From Desertibacillus haloalkaliphilus (GTDB lineage Bacteria > Bacillota > Bacilli > Bacillales > KJ1-10-99): 64,000 bases of DNA. This document shows, piece after piece, positions 51,959-61,572 of the stretch. The stretch is from the NCBI RefSeq assembly GCF_019039105.1, contig NZ_JAHPIV010000003.1:1-64000 (forward strand), given 5' to 3'. Under the pieces are notes generated by a model. That model saw only the letters and a list, made by a program, of their open reading frames with translations, ran no database searches and was not told the origin of the DNA. The position numbers were made by a program, and so were the translations under genes. Position 1 is the stretch's first letter. The number at the start of each line of letters is the position of its first letter.

Positions 51959-52004
51959 GGTGTCTTAAAGGAGATTGAACAACCTTTAAGACACCTATTT
52001 TTTT
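51959..52004 (+). terminator. AGCS gene terminator
   Basis: GGTGTCTTAAAGG (51959-51971) pairs perfectly with CCTTTAAGACACC (51983-51995), then TATTTTTTT. Confidence 0.9.
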
Positions 52005-52130
52005 GTTGCAGGAGGACTTCCATTTATTTGCTTGAAATAAAGATTGCAATCGAGGTTGCTTTTGCTATAATTGATTCTTGTGCTTTTTGAACGCATAAAA
52101 AATTAATTATACATCTTAGGAGGAAACTTT

Positions 52131-53672
52131 TTGAAACAACAACATCATATTGACTGGCCGGTAATGATCATCAGTGGGGGATTATTACTAGCTTTTGTCA
52201 TTACAGCTATGATTAATACAACATTGATTAGTGACGTAGTAAATGCATCTTTTGAATTTTCGGCAACGTATTTTGGGGCTTTCTGGCAAGTGCTGATGCT
52301 TCTTACGTTTCTGATTGCTTTATATATTGCTTTTTCTAAAAATGGTAGGGTGAAACTAGGAAAACAAGATAAGCCTGAAATGAGTACATTTAAATGGCTA
52401 GCGATTATTATGTGTACGCTGTTAGCAGGCGGAGGGGTATTTTGGGCTGCTGCAGAGCCGATGTATCATTTCTTATCGACACCACCAATGTATGGTGATG
52501 TTCCGGCAGGTACGGTCGAGGCCATTGCTCCTGCTCTAACACAATCATTCTTAGATTGGGGTTTTCTAGCATGGGCCATTTTAGGGACATTAAGTGCGAT
52601 TGTTCTTATGTATGGTCATTTTCATAAAGGAATGCCGTTAAAACCTCGTACGCTTCTTTATCCGATCTTTGGTGAGAAGATTATGCAAAAGAGTGTTCTA
52701 GGTACGCTTGTCGATGCCTTTTCAATTATAGCCGTTGCGGCAGGTACAATTGGACCGATTGGATTCTTAGGTCTTCAAGCAGCTTATGGTTTGGATGCCT
52801 TGTTTGGGGTCCCAAATACATTTCTGACACAGTTCTTAATTATTGTAGGATTAATTACAATCGCGTCAATTTCAGCGGTGACTGGTGTTCACCGTGGGAT
52901 TCAACTATTAAGTCGTTTTAACATTATATTTACGTTCATTCTAATCGTATTGGTTCTGCTATTAGGTCCAGGAGCTTTTATTATTGACTCATTTATCGGA
53001 TCTTTCGGTGTTTATATGAGGGATTTCTTTGTTGTTAGTTTATACCGTGGTGATACGGGGTGGCTTTCATTTTGGACAATCTTCTTCTGGGGTTGGTTTA
53101 TCGGTTATGGGCCAATGATGGCTATTTTCATTAGTCGAATTTCACGAGGGAGAACGATTCGTGAGTTAGTTACAGCTGTAGCGATTATCGCACCACTTGT
53201 CACGAACTTCTGGTTTTCTGTCGTTGGTGGCTCTGGGATCTTCTATGAATTACAAAATGCGGGGTCTGTATCTGGCCCATTAGATGCTGGGGGAATGCCT
53301 GCAGCGATGATCGCTATTGTTGAACAGATGCCATATGGAACGGCCTTGGCTGCTGCATTTCTTCTTGTTACGATTGTATTCGTAGCGACGACGAGTGACT
53401 CGATGTCATATACGATTTCTATGGCTGTTACTGGAAGTGGGAGCCCATCAAGCGCCCTTCGTGTTTTCTGGGCAGTGATTATGGGAGCTGTTGCTGTTTC
53501 ACTCCTATTTATTGGCGGTGGCAGTATCGATGCACTACAATCGTTCATTGTCTTTACAGCTGTGCCTGTATCGTTGATTTTATTACCAACGCTATGGCTT
53601 GCACCAAGAGTAGCAGGGGAACTGGCACGTGAACAAGGGTTTACAACTACTGCAAAATCAAATAAAGGTTAA
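52131..53672 (+). CDS. BCCT-family transporter
   Basis: A 513-residue carrier with about 12 membrane segments. BCCT features: GGGVFWAAAEPMYHF (family AEPxYHY), the stretch FFWGWFIGYGP (where betaine carriers have the WWISW-type tryptophan box), and ISRISRGRTIREL. The altered tryptophan segment suggests a substrate other than glycine betaine. The C-terminal tail is short, with no obvious osmosensing extension. TTG start with AGGAGG upstream. Confidence 0.88.
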   Translation: MKQQHHIDWPVMIISGGLLLAFVITAMINTTLISDVVNASFEFSATYFGAFWQVLMLLTFLIALYIAFSKNGRVKLGKQDKPEMSTFKWLAIIMCTLLAGGGVFWAAAEPMYHFLSTPPMYGDVPAGTVEAIAPALTQSFLDWGFLAWAILGTLSAIVLMYGHFHKGMPLKPRTLLYPIFGEKIMQKSVLGTLVDAFSIIAVAAGTIGPIGFLGLQAAYGLDALFGVPNTFLTQFLIIVGLITIASISAVTGVHRGIQLLSRFNIIFTFILIVLVLLLGPGAFIIDSFIGSFGVYMRDFFVVSLYRGDTGWLSFWTIFFWGWFIGYGPMMAIFISRISRGRTIRELVTAVAIIAPLVTNFWFSVVGGSGIFYELQNAGSVSGPLDAGGMPAAMIAIVEQMPYGTALAAAFLLVTIVFVATTSDSMSYTISMAVTGSGSPSSALRVFWAVIMGAVAVSLLFIGGGSIDALQSFIVFTAVPVSLILLPTLWLAPRVAGELAREQGFTTTAKSNKG

Positions 53673-53675
53673 TAA

Positions 53676-53711
53676 AAAACAAGCTTGGAGAAATTGCTCC
53701 AAGCTTGTTTT
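53676..53711. terminator. Shared bidirectional terminator
   Basis: AAAACAAGCTTGGAG (53676-53690) pairs perfectly with CTCCAAGCTTGTTTT (53697-53711). It ends the BCCT gene on the plus strand and the YeeE/YedE gene on the minus strand. Confidence 0.9.
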
Positions 53712-53712
53712 G

Positions 53713-54972
53713 TTAACAAAATTGATCTTTTTTGTTTGGATTTCGTAAACCAAACAGTGGGCGTAAAGAAAGAGCTAAGAATGTACCTAGCAACGCCATG
53801 ATCGCCCATGCCCAGCCATGAAGACTAAATGAAGCAATTCCACCGAAGTAAGCGCCAATGTTACAACCGAAGGCAAGGCGAGAGCCATATCCCATCAATA
53901 GTCCACCAACAATGGCAGCTCCAGCTACACCGCGTGTAATCTTCTTCGGTTTGAATGTACCTTGGAATGATGCAGAAATAAATGCTCCTAAGATAATTCC
54001 GAAGTTCATCACACTTGTCGTATCTGCTAAAACTGTTGTAGAAAGGGCTTCTTCATTTGCTCCTGAAAAATAACCCCATGTCGTAACGTCGACACCTGTA
54101 GCCATGAGAGTTTTTCCACCCCAAAGGGCAAATGCTGATGTAATTCCCCACGGTGTTCCTCGAATCGTTAACACTAAAGCATTTAATAGCGCAAGAATAA
54201 TTGCTGCCGCAAATAAAGGCCAAGAACCACGTAAAACTTTTTTCAACCCAGTTGTTGTTGGTAAAGGTTTCATCATTGGTGGTCTTTTCTTTTTCGCGAT
54301 TTGAACGGTAATCCAGTAAATGACGATAAAAGCGACAATTTGCACGAACCAAGCGCCAAGGTAGCCAAGTCCTGTTGATTCAGCTAAAGAAATCGCTGGC
54401 AGTGATGGCGTTTCTTCAACCCAAAATGTAAAGTGATAGGCACCTAATGTTGACCCTACGATAAAGAATAAAAGCGTCAAAATCATTGCTGAGGCCCCTC
54501 CACCTACATTGTATAATGTTCCAGATGCACAGCCATTACCTAGCTGCATCCCAATTCCGAAAAGAAAGGCCCCCAATAACACACTGATACCGACAGGAGA
54601 GACATAGCCTGTAGGATCATTTCCGGTAAAACTAAAACCTGTGCTTAAGATAATAGCAAATAACGTTGAAGCAATGGCTAGCATTAACATGTGAGCTTGT
54701 ATACCTTGGCCATTTCCTACCGATGTCAGTCTACGAAAAGCAGATGTAAAACCGAATCTCGCGTATAGTAGAGTCGCTCCAAGTAAGAGCCCAATAATGA
54801 ATAAAATCCCTTGAACCCAGTCCGTTGTTTGAACAATCGCAGTTAATAGAGCAAGAGCGATTAAGACGCCGGTGATGACTAGTTTCTTTTGCATCGGGCT
54901 TAAGGAAGTAACAAGCGTTGTTCGTTGCTTTAACTGTGGCTGTGGTGTTGTTTCTATTGTTGTTTGTGCCAA
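53713..54972 (-). CDS. YeeE/YedE family sulfur-compound transporter
   Basis: A 419-residue membrane protein with about ten segments and the two conserved cysteine motifs of the family: GNGCASGTLYN and FGCNIGAYFGGI. YeeE/TsuA moves thiosulfate or related sulfur species through these cysteines. It is the long, two-half form. TTG start with GGAGGGA six bases upstream. No TusA-like partner is adjacent. It converges with the BCCT gene. Confidence 0.88.
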   Translation of the reverse strand: MAQTTIETTPQPQLKQRTTLVTSLSPMQKKLVITGVLIALALLTAIVQTTDWVQGILFIIGLLLGATLLYARFGFTSAFRRLTSVGNGQGIQAHMLMLAIASTLFAIILSTGFSFTGNDPTGYVSPVGISVLLGAFLFGIGMQLGNGCASGTLYNVGGGASAMILTLLFFIVGSTLGAYHFTFWVEETPSLPAISLAESTGLGYLGAWFVQIVAFIVIYWITVQIAKKKRPPMMKPLPTTTGLKKVLRGSWPLFAAAIILALLNALVLTIRGTPWGITSAFALWGGKTLMATGVDVTTWGYFSGANEEALSTTVLADTTSVMNFGIILGAFISASFQGTFKPKKITRGVAGAAIVGGLLMGYGSRLAFGCNIGAYFGGIASFSLHGWAWAIMALLGTFLALSLRPLFGLRNPNKKDQFC

Positions 54973-55109
54973 CTAAATTCCCTCCATAATATATGAAATT
55001 AGTATGAATTAATAACTTGCTTATAATAGTACATTATCGACAATAAGTAAAGTCGGTAATTGCTGGTTGATCTCCAACTACTCTCCTACCAAATAGGACT
55101 TTTCATTGT

Positions 55110-56015
55110 TTAGGTAGCTTTTTCTTTTAGGGCAACAGGTCCCTTTTTTCCAAGAATATGAACAACCATCACACCAGAGAGTGCAATAACTCCACCAAGT
55201 AGGGAAAGTGTCCCGGGCAACTCGGCCAGCCAAATCCAGGCAACAAGTATCGCTATTGCTGGTTCAAGGTACAACAGGCTCGATACCGAACTAGCATCAC
55301 CTAATGAAAGGGCGGTTGACCAAGTAATATAGGCAATTGCTGCAGGGAATACTCCGGTGTAGATCGCTGCTAGATTAGCTTCTAATGTCGCTTGCTGAAT
55401 CGAATCAAATACGCCAGGGGCAAATAATAAAAATGGTATCGTGCCACCCCATGTGAAGTAGGCCGTTAACTCAATCGGTTTATAGCGTTGAAATAGTGGT
55501 TTTTGGAAGACGAAGAACACAGAAGTCGCAAATGCGGCTAGTAACACTAGTAATGCACCGCCAGATAAAGATAGTGAGGCTCCAGATGTTCCTAATGTAA
55601 CCAAAATGATCCCAATAAAACCAAGAGCCAGGCCGATCCATCCATAGAAACCTAATCGTTCTTTTAAAATAAATACAGCGATTATCGCTGTAAAGATAGG
55701 TGAAGAACCAATAATCATCCCCGCAGTTCCAGCAGAAACTGTCATCTCACCAAAAGTGACGCCAAAGTGATAGACACTAATCCCTATAAAACTGAGAATC
55801 AAAATCCTTAAGGCATCTTCTTTTCTAGGCAAGCGCATCTTCACACCCGGCCATAAAGCATAAATAATAAAGATCGATAAGGATGCAACGAGAAAACGAA
55901 CAAGGACTAAATGGCCTGGTTCATAGCCTCCATGCAGGCTAGCACGTATCGCTGCGAACGTTGATCCCCAAATAATGACTGTAATAAGTGCTAAAAAGAA
56001 AGCCTTCTTATTCAT
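55110..56015 (-). CDS. EamA/DMT superfamily transporter
   Basis: A 301-residue protein with ten predicted membrane segments in two EamA repeats (ITVIIWGSTFAAIRASL at the start; AAIAYITWSTALSLGDASS in the second). The family exports or imports small metabolites; the substrate is unknown. ATG with GGAGGG upstream. It stands alone between YeeE/YedE and the tat operon. Confidence 0.9.
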   Translation of the reverse strand: MNKKAFFLALITVIIWGSTFAAIRASLHGGYEPGHLVLVRFLVASLSIFIIYALWPGVKMRLPRKEDALRILILSFIGISVYHFGVTFGEMTVSAGTAGMIIGSSPIFTAIIAVFILKERLGFYGWIGLALGFIGIILVTLGTSGASLSLSGGALLVLLAAFATSVFFVFQKPLFQRYKPIELTAYFTWGGTIPFLLFAPGVFDSIQQATLEANLAAIYTGVFPAAIAYITWSTALSLGDASSVSSLLYLEPAIAILVAWIWLAELPGTLSLLGGVIALSGVMVVHILGKKGPVALKEKAT

Positions 56016-56166
56016 TTTTCTCCCTCCAATCTTGGTGTTAAATAGTACATAACATGATTTCGAAAATGTTTGAAATTTTTCATACTATATTGGAGTATAA
56101 CGATAGAAGGGCGGAAATGTCTATATTGAGGCTCGTTTAAAATAGTGGAAGTTTCATAATTGTTTA

Positions 56167-56199
56167 AATGGCAACAAGTGGGGGGAGCTTGTTGCCATT
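56167..56199 (-). terminator. Hairpin after tatC
   Basis: AATGGCAACAAG pairs with CTTGTTGCCATT (12 pairs, 56167-56178 and 56188-56199). It lies 12 bases past the tatC stop; the T-run is weak. Confidence 0.65.
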
Positions 56200-56210
56200 A
56201 TTAATTGCCT

Positions 56211-56933
56211 TTAATAAGTAAAAGCAGTTGTCTCTTTTCGTTTGTAAATGACTTTTGAGAGAACAATGCTACATTCATATAAAAACAGTAAAGGGATGAT
56301 CACTAAAATATCAGATAGAAAGTCAGGTGGTGTGATTAGAACCGAAACGACAATCAGTATAAAATAGGCATACTTTCGTGATTGTTGTAAGCGATATGGA
56401 TTTAGGATTCCTAAGCTCGTCAAAAACATAATGACAACCGGGAGCTCAAACAAAAAGCCAAAAGGTAGAGTCATATTTAATAGGAAGTGAAAATACTTTT
56501 CAGTCGTAAATAACGTTTCAAATAGATCTCCCGATAACGACATTAAAAATTGAAAAATAATCGGATATAAGACGAAATAGCCAAAGCAAATCCCTGTAAT
56601 AAACAGCATAAAGAGAGCAGGGATGTAAGCTAATGCTACTTTCTGTTCTCGCTTGCTTAATGCTGGTTGAATAAACCTCCAAATTTGATAGGCGGCAATT
56701 GGAATGGTTGCCACTGTTGCGACGACGCTTGAGAGCATGAGATAGACCCAAAGGATATCACTTGGGCCAAGAATCGCCAAATTCATTGGTAAATCACGAA
56801 CTAGCCACTGATATAAATCTTGGACATAAATAAATCCAACGATCAAAGACAGTAAAAATGCAGCTATCGTTATCATGATTCGCTTACGTAATTCCTCTAT
56901 ATGTTCTAGAAAATGAAAGGGTTGTTCATTCAT
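56211..56933 (-). CDS. tatC: Twin-arginine translocase subunit TatC
   Basis: A 240-residue, six-helix protein that recognises twin-arginine signals. It opens MNEQPFHFLEHIEELRKRI, the TatC signature, and contains the conserved FIQPALSKREQK loop and a proline-rich ILNPYRLQQSRKYAYF region. ATG 56933 has GGAGG five bases upstream. It is the last gene of phoX-tatA-tatC on the minus strand, the layout seen for dedicated Tat pairs. Confidence 0.95.
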   Translation of the reverse strand: MNEQPFHFLEHIEELRKRIMITIAAFLLSLIVGFIYVQDLYQWLVRDLPMNLAILGPSDILWVYLMLSSVVATVATIPIAAYQIWRFIQPALSKREQKVALAYIPALFMLFITGICFGYFVLYPIIFQFLMSLSGDLFETLFTTEKYFHFLLNMTLPFGFLFELPVVIMFLTSLGILNPYRLQQSRKYAYFILIVVSVLITPPDFLSDILVIIPLLFLYECSIVLSKVIYKRKETTAFTY

Positions 56934-56957
56934 GCTATCCTCCAACGTATGGAGAAA

Positions 56958-56992
56958 AGAAGATGTAAGTTAGGTATTCACCTACATCTTCT
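56958..56992 (-). terminator. Hairpin between tatA and tatC
   Basis: AGAAGATGTA (56958-56967) pairs with TACATCTTCT (56983-56992), extended by AGG/CCT-type pairs, with a TTTTC run on the minus strand. It may act as an attenuator that makes more tatA than tatC message. Confidence 0.55.
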
Positions 56993-56999
56993 CTCTCGA

Positions 57000-57197
57000 T
57001 TAGATTACCTTTTGTTTTTGTTTTTCCTCATCTTCCTCTACGGGTTCATCTTTAACGAGATCGCGTGTTGACGTCTTAAATTCACGAAGTGTTTGCCCAA
57101 AGGCTCGTCCAATTTCAGGGAGCTTAGAAGGGCCAAAAATAATGAGAGCAATGACTAATACTAAAATTAAACCAGGAACACCGATATTTTGTAGCAT
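57000..57197 (-). CDS. tatA: Twin-arginine translocase subunit TatA
   Basis: A 65-residue protein: one membrane helix (about 5-20), then the hinge [14 protein letters not shown] and an amphipathic helix, then a charged tail. TatA multimers form the passage for folded Tat substrates. AAAGGAG precedes the ATG. It starts 17 bases after phoX, so it is cotranscribed with the Tat substrate. Confidence 0.95.
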   Translation of the reverse strand: MLQNIGVPGLILVLVIALIIFGPSKLPEIGRAFGQTLREFKTSTRDLVKDEPVEEDEEKQKQKVI

Positions 57198-57214
57198 CTT
57201 TTTATCTCCTTTCT

Positions 57215-58858
57215 TTAAAAGCCTCGGATCGCCACAACTGAAGGTCGAGGAATCGTGTCACCTGGACGGTGTGGCCATGTACTCGTTAAGTGCTGTAAGC
57301 TTTCGGATCGTTCCCCAGGGTGTTGGATCGATAGAAACAATGTTTTTTCATCTGGGGTAAACCATGGTCCAGTTGCCTCTGCTTCAACAGGTGCAGAAGC
57401 AAATTGGAAAGCTTCACCTTTGTCTTTGCCGGTTGTTGGTATTACGAAGACACCATTGTTTTTAAAGTTCGTCCATGCATCTTTGTTCAATCGACTCGTT
57501 GAGATGTCAGTCACTGTCCAGAGGTTACCATCTGCATCAAAGTCGAGGTTGTCGGGAGCGCTAAACCCGCTTTGGTTACCACCAGCGGCGAAGATCTCAA
57601 ACTCAAAGGTTAAAGAACCAAGGTCATCGCCTGTTTCAATAAATCTAGTAATATGCCCATGGAAGTTCGATGTCGTACTGCTATAGTTGTTCGTATGCGC
57701 TATAAAAATACTTTTGTCAATTGGACTAATCTCAATATCTTCAGGTCGATCTGTTGGTGTTCCACCAAGTAACATCGCAGCATCATGAGCATGAACGAGT
57801 ACATCAGCTTGTGTTTGAAACTTATCTAGAAGCTCTTCGCCTTCTTTAGCTGCTTCACGGACAGCTTCAATAGTCAAAGCGATCCATTCACCTTTTTCCA
57901 TATTGGCAGCATATAGTGTTCCTTCTTCAAGTAGTTTAGAATTTTCTTTGCCTTTGTTTTCATTAAATGTATGTTTACTAATATATTTATAGACACAAGA
58001 ACCACGCTTATCATCGCCTGAATAGACGACAACTCGTCCATCATCAGCTAATCCCATCGCACAGTTCTCGTGGTGGAAACGACCAAGTGCTGTATGTTTT
58101 CGTGGTTTAAAAGCTTTGTCTGTGGCATCAAATGGGTCGACTTCAACAACCCAACCGTAGTGGGTGGTATCAAGACCAGCCTTTTCGGTCGTACTTTCCC
58201 AGTTTTCTTCACAAGATAAAACCGTCCCCCAAAGTGTTGCTCCGCCAGAGCAGTTCGCATACGTTCCTTGGACCGTTTTTGCGCCATTTACAGCTGGAGT
58301 TCCCGCAGCTGGACCTGTTAATTGGAACGGTGCCAATCCAGAGATTCGACGAGCGTATGTTGATTCGGTATCCATGTTCCACGTACCATTTTTATCTTTA
58401 TAAACCTCGATAATCGAAAGACCTTGGTTATAGAGAAGCTTTTGAATTTGATTATATGAGTAGCCATTACTCACATCGCCTTCAACAAAGAGTGGGTTCG
58501 TATATTCATGATTCACGAGAAGTAAGCCACGGTTACTTCCATCAATCGGCAGATACATCGTGAAATCACAGTTGAAGCCAAATGTATCACCTTTTTCATT
58601 GATGACATCACCATAAGCAGCAATCACATCGTATGTATACCCTTTCGGTAGCACGAGCTCATCAATATCAGTTGGATCAATTGGTTTGAATGTTAAGCCG
58701 TGACCCTTCTTGTTGTTAGAAAAGCCGAAGTAACTTTCTTTTGCCATGTCGGCTGCAGTCACTGTTGACGTTAAGGCAGGTAAACCTGTGGATGCGACAG
58801 CTAATCCTGTCATTCCTGTACCAACATACGTCAAAAACTTTCTACGATTCTTGTCCAT
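57215..58858 (-). CDS. PhoX-like (DUF839) phosphatase, Tat-exported
   Basis: About 547 residues of the PhoX/DUF839 family, calcium-iron alkaline phosphatases that release phosphate from organic esters outside the cell. The signal has a twin-arginine motif NRRKFL near residue 5, followed by a hydrophobic stretch ending near STVTAA. Motifs [15 protein letters not shown] and PEDIEISP are seen. The ATG at 58858 is preferred (GAGGTG nine bases away) over other in-frame starts. Encoded with tatA and tatC and preceded by a PhoP box. Confidence 0.88.
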   Translation of the reverse strand: MDKNRRKFLTYVGTGMTGLAVASTGLPALTSTVTAADMAKESYFGFSNNKKGHGLTFKPIDPTDIDELVLPKGYTYDVIAAYGDVINEKGDTFGFNCDFTMYLPIDGSNRGLLLVNHEYTNPLFVEGDVSNGYSYNQIQKLLYNQGLSIIEVYKDKNGTWNMDTESTYARRISGLAPFQLTGPAAGTPAVNGAKTVQGTYANCSGGATLWGTVLSCEENWESTTEKAGLDTTHYGWVVEVDPFDATDKAFKPRKHTALGRFHHENCAMGLADDGRVVVYSGDDKRGSCVYKYISKHTFNENKGKENSKLLEEGTLYAANMEKGEWIALTIEAVREAAKEGEELLDKFQTQADVLVHAHDAAMLLGGTPTDRPEDIEISPIDKSIFIAHTNNYSSTTSNFHGHITRFIETGDDLGSLTFEFEIFAAGGNQSGFSAPDNLDFDADGNLWTVTDISTSRLNKDAWTNFKNNGVFVIPTTGKDKGEAFQFASAPVEAEATGPWFTPDEKTLFLSIQHPGERSESLQHLTSTWPHRPGDTIPRPSVVAIRGF

Positions 58859-58941
58859 TGTCATCATCACCTCATCGATTTGATTTAGGAGAACCTTCAC
58901 AACAAATAGTAAGCAACAATTATTAAGCTAGAATGGTTAAA

Positions 58942-58969
58942 TTGTAAAAGTAGTGTGAAAATTATGTAA
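58942..58969 (-). promoter_or_regulatory. PhoP box upstream of the phosphatase
   Basis: On the minus strand, TTTACA, TTCACA and TTTACA follow each other with an exact 11-base period (complements at 58964-58969, 58953-58958 and 58942-58947). All three fit the PhoP hexamer TT(A/C/T)ACA. This supports induction under phosphate starvation by PhoPR. Confidence 0.8.
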
Positions 58970-59074
58970 AATAGGCTTAATAAATAGTAAGACTAGGCAA
59001 GTAAAGCAAAAAGAAAGGGATGTCCAATATCCTTTGGGGAGCCCTTTAAAACCATGATAAAGGAAAGGAGTGAG

Positions 59075-59236
59075 TTGATAGGTGGGAGGTTCATTTATAG
59101 GTTAACTTTTTATTTCTGCTTGTGGACGTGTGTAGTAGTGCCATCAAATCCATGCACAAATCAGATAGTAAATATGGACGTTTTTATTAATGGAATTGAA
59201 GGGTTAGAGGGTATTCAAGAAGTCTGGTTCATATGA
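59075..59236 (+). CDS. Candidate 53-residue small protein
   Basis: TTG start with AAGGAG four bases upstream. The product has a hydrophobic N-terminal half (FIYRLTFYFCLWTCVVV) followed by MDVFINGIEGLEGIQEVWFI. It could be a small membrane or secreted peptide. I recognise no family and codon use is not distinctive, so it may be chance. It lies in the 610-bp gap between the PhoP box and traB, which otherwise holds a parS. Confidence 0.2.
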   Translation: MIGGRFIYRLTFYFCLWTCVVVPSNPCTNQIVNMDVFINGIEGLEGIQEVWFI

Positions 59237-59312
59237 TTGTCGAATGTCTACGGTGGATTGCTTACATATTATTAGTTTAGAATCTGACACTATGTACATG
59301 AATTCGGTAAAA

Positions 59313-59328
59313 TGTTCCACGTGAAACA
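59313..59328 (+). other. parS site
   Basis: TGTTCCACGTGAAACA, a full match to the consensus, between the phosphatase operon and the TraB gene, about 48 kb from oriC. Confidence 0.95.
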
Positions 59329-59468
59329 TAAATAGAATATTATAAACCTTTTGTTTTTGTAGAAAAGGCAGAAGGAAAACATGAAAACATAATTGAAATT
59401 CGTAGTCATTTCGCTCATTATTATAGAAGAGTGAAGATGGTTTATAACTTTTTAAAAGGAAGGTTACT

Positions 59469-60635
59469 ATGGCTGAAGAAAATATTACGCGAATCCATAT
59501 GGATGGTAAGGAATTAATTCTTATTGGTACGGCCCATGTTTCGAAGCAAAGTGCTGAGCAGGTTAAGGAAGTCATTGAAGCAGAACAGCCTGATTCAGTT
59601 TGCGTAGAGTTAGATGAGCAGCGGTATAAGTCAATCACTGAGGGTGATAAATGGAAAGAGATGGACATCTTTAAGGTTATAAAGGAGAAAAAGGCAACAC
59701 TTTTGCTGATGAATCTGATGATTTCCTCATTTCAAAAACGAATGGCGAAACAGATTGGTATCAAACCTGGACAAGAAATGATTCAAGGGATTGAATCTGC
59801 AAAAGAGATTGATGCTGACCTTGTTCTTGCCGACCGAAACATCCAAATCACGTTTGCCCGTATTTGGCACGGAATTGGCTTATTCGGGAAAGCAAAACTG
59901 ATGATGCAAATGTTTGCGAGTATCTTTTCAAATGAAAGCGTTTCTGAACAGGAGCTTGAAAAGATGAAGTCTGAGGATATGCTTAATTCGATGCTCCAAG
60001 ACTTCACAAACACGTTCCCGAGATTAAAAACACCTCTAATTGATGAGCGTGACCAATATCTAGCGCAGAAAATAAAAGAAGCTCCAGGAGAAAAGGTGGT
60101 CGCTGTACTTGGGGCGGCACACGTTCCAGGGATTAAAGAGCAAATACATCAAGACCATGATCTAACAACAATTACGCAACTTCCACCGAAATCAAAAGCA
60201 CCTAAAGTCATCGCTTGGATGATTCCACTCATGATTTTATCGATTATCGCTTATACGTTTTATGCCAATCCTAGTGCGGGTTTTCAACAAACGATTAGCT
60301 GGGTATTATGGAATGGCTCGTTTTCAGCCATTGGTGCAGCACTTGCATTTGCTCATCCTTTATCGGTTGTGACTGCGTTTATCATAGCACCATTAAGCTC
60401 ATTGAATCCACTCATGGCTGCTGGTTGGTTTGCCGGATTTGTGCAAGCATATGTGCGTCGCCCTAATGTTGGAGACTTCGAAACGTTAGCGGAAGATGTA
60501 TATAGTGTAAAAGGTTTTTGGGGTAATAAAGTGACAAGAATCCTTCTTGTCGTTGTTTTGACGAATCTAGGGAGTACATTGGGTACTGTAATTGGTGGAG
60601 CCGATGTATTACGTTTGTTTTTTGAAAACTTATAA
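59469..60635 (+). CDS. TraB/PrgY-family membrane protein
   Basis: A 388-residue protein with an N-terminal soluble TraB domain (GTAHVSKQSAEQV near residue 20, VCVELDEQRY, VLGAAHVPGIKEQI near 215) and about four membrane helices after residue 250. The family includes pheromone-shutdown protein PrgY and related putative proteases; the biochemical role is unsettled. ATG with AAAGGAAGG upstream. A terminator follows. Confidence 0.88.
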   Translation: MAEENITRIHMDGKELILIGTAHVSKQSAEQVKEVIEAEQPDSVCVELDEQRYKSITEGDKWKEMDIFKVIKEKKATLLLMNLMISSFQKRMAKQIGIKPGQEMIQGIESAKEIDADLVLADRNIQITFARIWHGIGLFGKAKLMMQMFASIFSNESVSEQELEKMKSEDMLNSMLQDFTNTFPRLKTPLIDERDQYLAQKIKEAPGEKVVAVLGAAHVPGIKEQIHQDHDLTTITQLPPKSKAPKVIAWMIPLMILSIIAYTFYANPSAGFQQTISWVLWNGSFSAIGAALAFAHPLSVVTAFIIAPLSSLNPLMAAGWFAGFVQAYVRRPNVGDFETLAEDVYSVKGFWGNKVTRILLVVVLTNLGSTLGTVIGGADVLRLFFENL

Positions 60636-60654
60636 TTTGTTAATGAACAAAAAA

Positions 60655-60697
60655 GGGCAATGGGTCAGCGTAAGGCTGATCATTGCTCTTTTTTTGT
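60655..60697 (+). terminator. TraB gene terminator
   Basis: GGGCAATGGGTCAGC pairs with GCTGATCATTGCTC with one bulge, followed by seven or more T residues. Confidence 0.8.
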
Positions 60698-60751
60698 CTA
60701 GTCACCGATAAATGGGCGTCTTGCAAATTTCAGATTGGCGTAGTATGTGTG

Positions 60752-61402
60752 TTATTGCTCAACTAAATACTCATCACTGTCCATCCAATAAAAATGTTCG
60801 ATAATTGTTGCGGCACGAGGGCCAAACCCATCTGAGAATTCAACTGGATAATGAGTGATCATGATGAATTTTCCTCCATTATGATTTCCAAGGCTGGCAT
60901 AAATCGAATAATCATTGTCATCGGTGTTTTGATATTCAGCTAGAGACCAGCTATGGATGTGTTGGTTATCGTCAACCTTTGTTAATTGAATGCCGTCATG
61001 TTCTAGAGTCTCGCCTTGAGTGATGTCATAGGGAAGCTTAATTTCGAGATAGACCTCTTCATTTTTATTGTTGCCAAAGTTTGCATAGAATGTGTAGGTT
61101 GTATCGTTATCAGAGACTTCAGGGATCAGATCTTCAGGAACATAGGTAATGAATGAATCAGCGTCTTCAAAGAGGTGCAGAGTGAATGATTCTTCCATAC
61201 CTTCTAACATTATTGTTGTTTCTTGTGTTTCTGGCCACGAACCAGTTTTACTTGTGTCTGTATCTTCTTCATTGGAGTGTTCGTTTTCTTCAGGTGCTTG
61301 TGGGTATTCATCTTCAGGAAGAGTATCCTCGGTTGGTGCACAAGCAATGGCTGCTACACTTGTAAGTAATAAGAGGATGAGTGATAAGCGAAAGGTTTTC
61401 AT
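60752..61402 (-). CDS. Hypothetical lipoprotein
   Basis: 216 residues with a lipoprotein signal: hydrophobic segment from about 6 to 18 and a lipobox AIAC, so the mature protein starts at C21. An acidic, Glu/Pro-rich linker (to about residue 60) leads to a compact domain with alternating hydrophobic residues. I recognise no family. ATG start with AGGAGTGTC upstream. Convergent with the TraB gene. Confidence 0.7.
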   Translation of the reverse strand: MKTFRLSLILLLLTSVAAIACAPTEDTLPEDEYPQAPEENEHSNEEDTDTSKTGSWPETQETTIMLEGMEESFTLHLFEDADSFITYVPEDLIPEVSDNDTTYTFYANFGNNKNEEVYLEIKLPYDITQGETLEHDGIQLTKVDDNQHIHSWSLAEYQNTDDNDYSIYASLGNHNGGKFIMITHYPVEFSDGFGPRAATIIEHFYWMDSDEYLVEQ

Positions 61403-61572
61403 ATTATGACACTCCTTATAGGTTTTTTGATTCTATTTTATCATGTTTGGAAGTTAATGTATGTGAAGAGATGAAAACGAGTGCTAGAGGAGAGGGGAGT
61501 GATCAATAACAATAGAGGGAGAAAGAAGGAGTAGGGGACATTTATTTTAGGTAAAAAAGTAACAAAATCGTA

